A stretch of DNA of 64,000 nucleotides from Pseudomonas nicosulfuronedens. Lineage in GTDB: Bacteria; Pseudomonadota; Gammaproteobacteria; Pseudomonadales; Pseudomonadaceae. Both the position numbers and the translations under genes were made by a program. Shown here one piece after another: positions 63,916 to 64,000 of the stretch (position 1 is its first letter; the number at the start of each line of letters is the position of its first letter). Location of the stretch: contig NZ_SWDV01000036.1 in assembly GCF_005877905.1 (NCBI RefSeq), positions 21,074 to 85,073 on the forward strand. Reading direction: 5' to 3'. The notes under the pieces were generated by a model. That model was not told the origin of the DNA. It did no database searches and saw nothing but the letters and a program-made list of their open reading frames with translations.

Positions 63916-64000
63916 GTCTTTCTCCTGGGCATCGAGGATTCCAACCTGGCGGCTCCATGACGAATTCACGTCCTTTGTCCCCGATGAGCAAACCGGGCTG
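63908..64000 (-). CDS. Possible C-terminus of an upstream gene (30 codons visible)
   Basis: On the minus strand an open frame enters from the window edge and ends at TAA 63908-63910, overlapping the start of the 98-aa gene by 8 nt. The visible tail is LLIGDKGREFVMEPPGWNPR then CPGERHG. Only 30 codons are visible, so a gene is plausible but not proven. Confidence 0.3.
   Translation of the reverse strand, partial: QPGLLIGDKGREFVMEPPGWNPRCPGERHG

Overview
The window is high-GC chromosomal DNA from a Pseudomonas, most likely a relative of P. aeruginosa rather than P. aeruginosa itself. Three things point there. The block retS-purD-purH-fis-dusB, prmA, accC-accB-aroQ, dsbD, ctpL, gcbA and speA has the order I remember from P. 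aeruginosa PAO1. The protein sequences are Pseudomonas-like (Fis is nearly the P. aeruginosa sequence). The intergenic regions carry Pseudomonas REP repeats with a GAGCGAGCTTGCTCGC core. Species-level placement is inference.

Layout. 1-4.9 kb: urea ABC transporter urtA-urtB-urtC-urtD (minus strand, urtD cut by the edge), behind a recognisable sigma-54 promoter. 5.1-20.7 kb: core genes, all minus strand: marC-like, retS, purD, purH, fis/dusB, a zinc-ribbon DUF3426 protein, prmA, accC/accB/aroQ, dsbD. 20.8-24.1 kb: an inserted polyamine cassette (LysR regulator, orphan PotF-like binding protein, SpeB agmatinase) between dsbD and ctpL. 24.2-32.7 kb: chemoreceptor ctpL, diguanylate cyclase gcbA, a DUF2333 protein, a Nudix hydrolase, a SUI1-domain protein and biosynthetic arginine decarboxylase speA with a clear terminator. 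32.8-35.8 kb: anaerobic class III ribonucleotide reductase nrdD/nrdG with NrdR boxes and an Anr-type site. 36-50.8 kb: accessory genes including a MocR regulator, cbpA/cbpM, ChrR-type reductase, an epimerase-cupin-NAT cluster, lipoproteins, a GAF-GGDEF cyclase, a MATE exporter, idi, a DMT-family protein and fadH2. 51.3-60.6 kb: selenocysteine formate dehydrogenase fdnGHI, fdhE, selA and selB. 60.7-64 kb: a ParE/RelE-type toxin-antitoxin pair, a membrane-anchored hydrolase, tRNA-Sec (selC) and small proteins that look like immunity proteins.

How the genes work together. The Sec block is almost self-contained. selC supplies tRNA-Sec, SelA charges it, SelB delivers it, and fdnG carries an in-frame UGA followed by a SECIS hairpin; selD is not in this window. 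SpeA makes agmatine from arginine, SpeB splits agmatine to putrescine and urea, and UrtABCD imports urea, so three stages of one nitrogen route lie within 32 kb.

Most striking observation. The NrdD catalytic subunit stops at a UGA before its glycyl-radical motif. The motif (RVMGYHRP...FNAGKQ) is on a separate 48-aa reading frame missing from a standard long-ORF view. That frame has its own strong Shine-Dalgarno sequence, is in the same frame as nrdD 14 codons downstream, and overlaps nrdG by ATGA. Other points are the alternating half-site operator between the LysR gene and the potF-like gene, a 12-bp inverted repeat upstream of aroQ-accBC, strong hairpins inside the urt and fdn operons, and a possible accessory insertion abutting the 3' end of selC.
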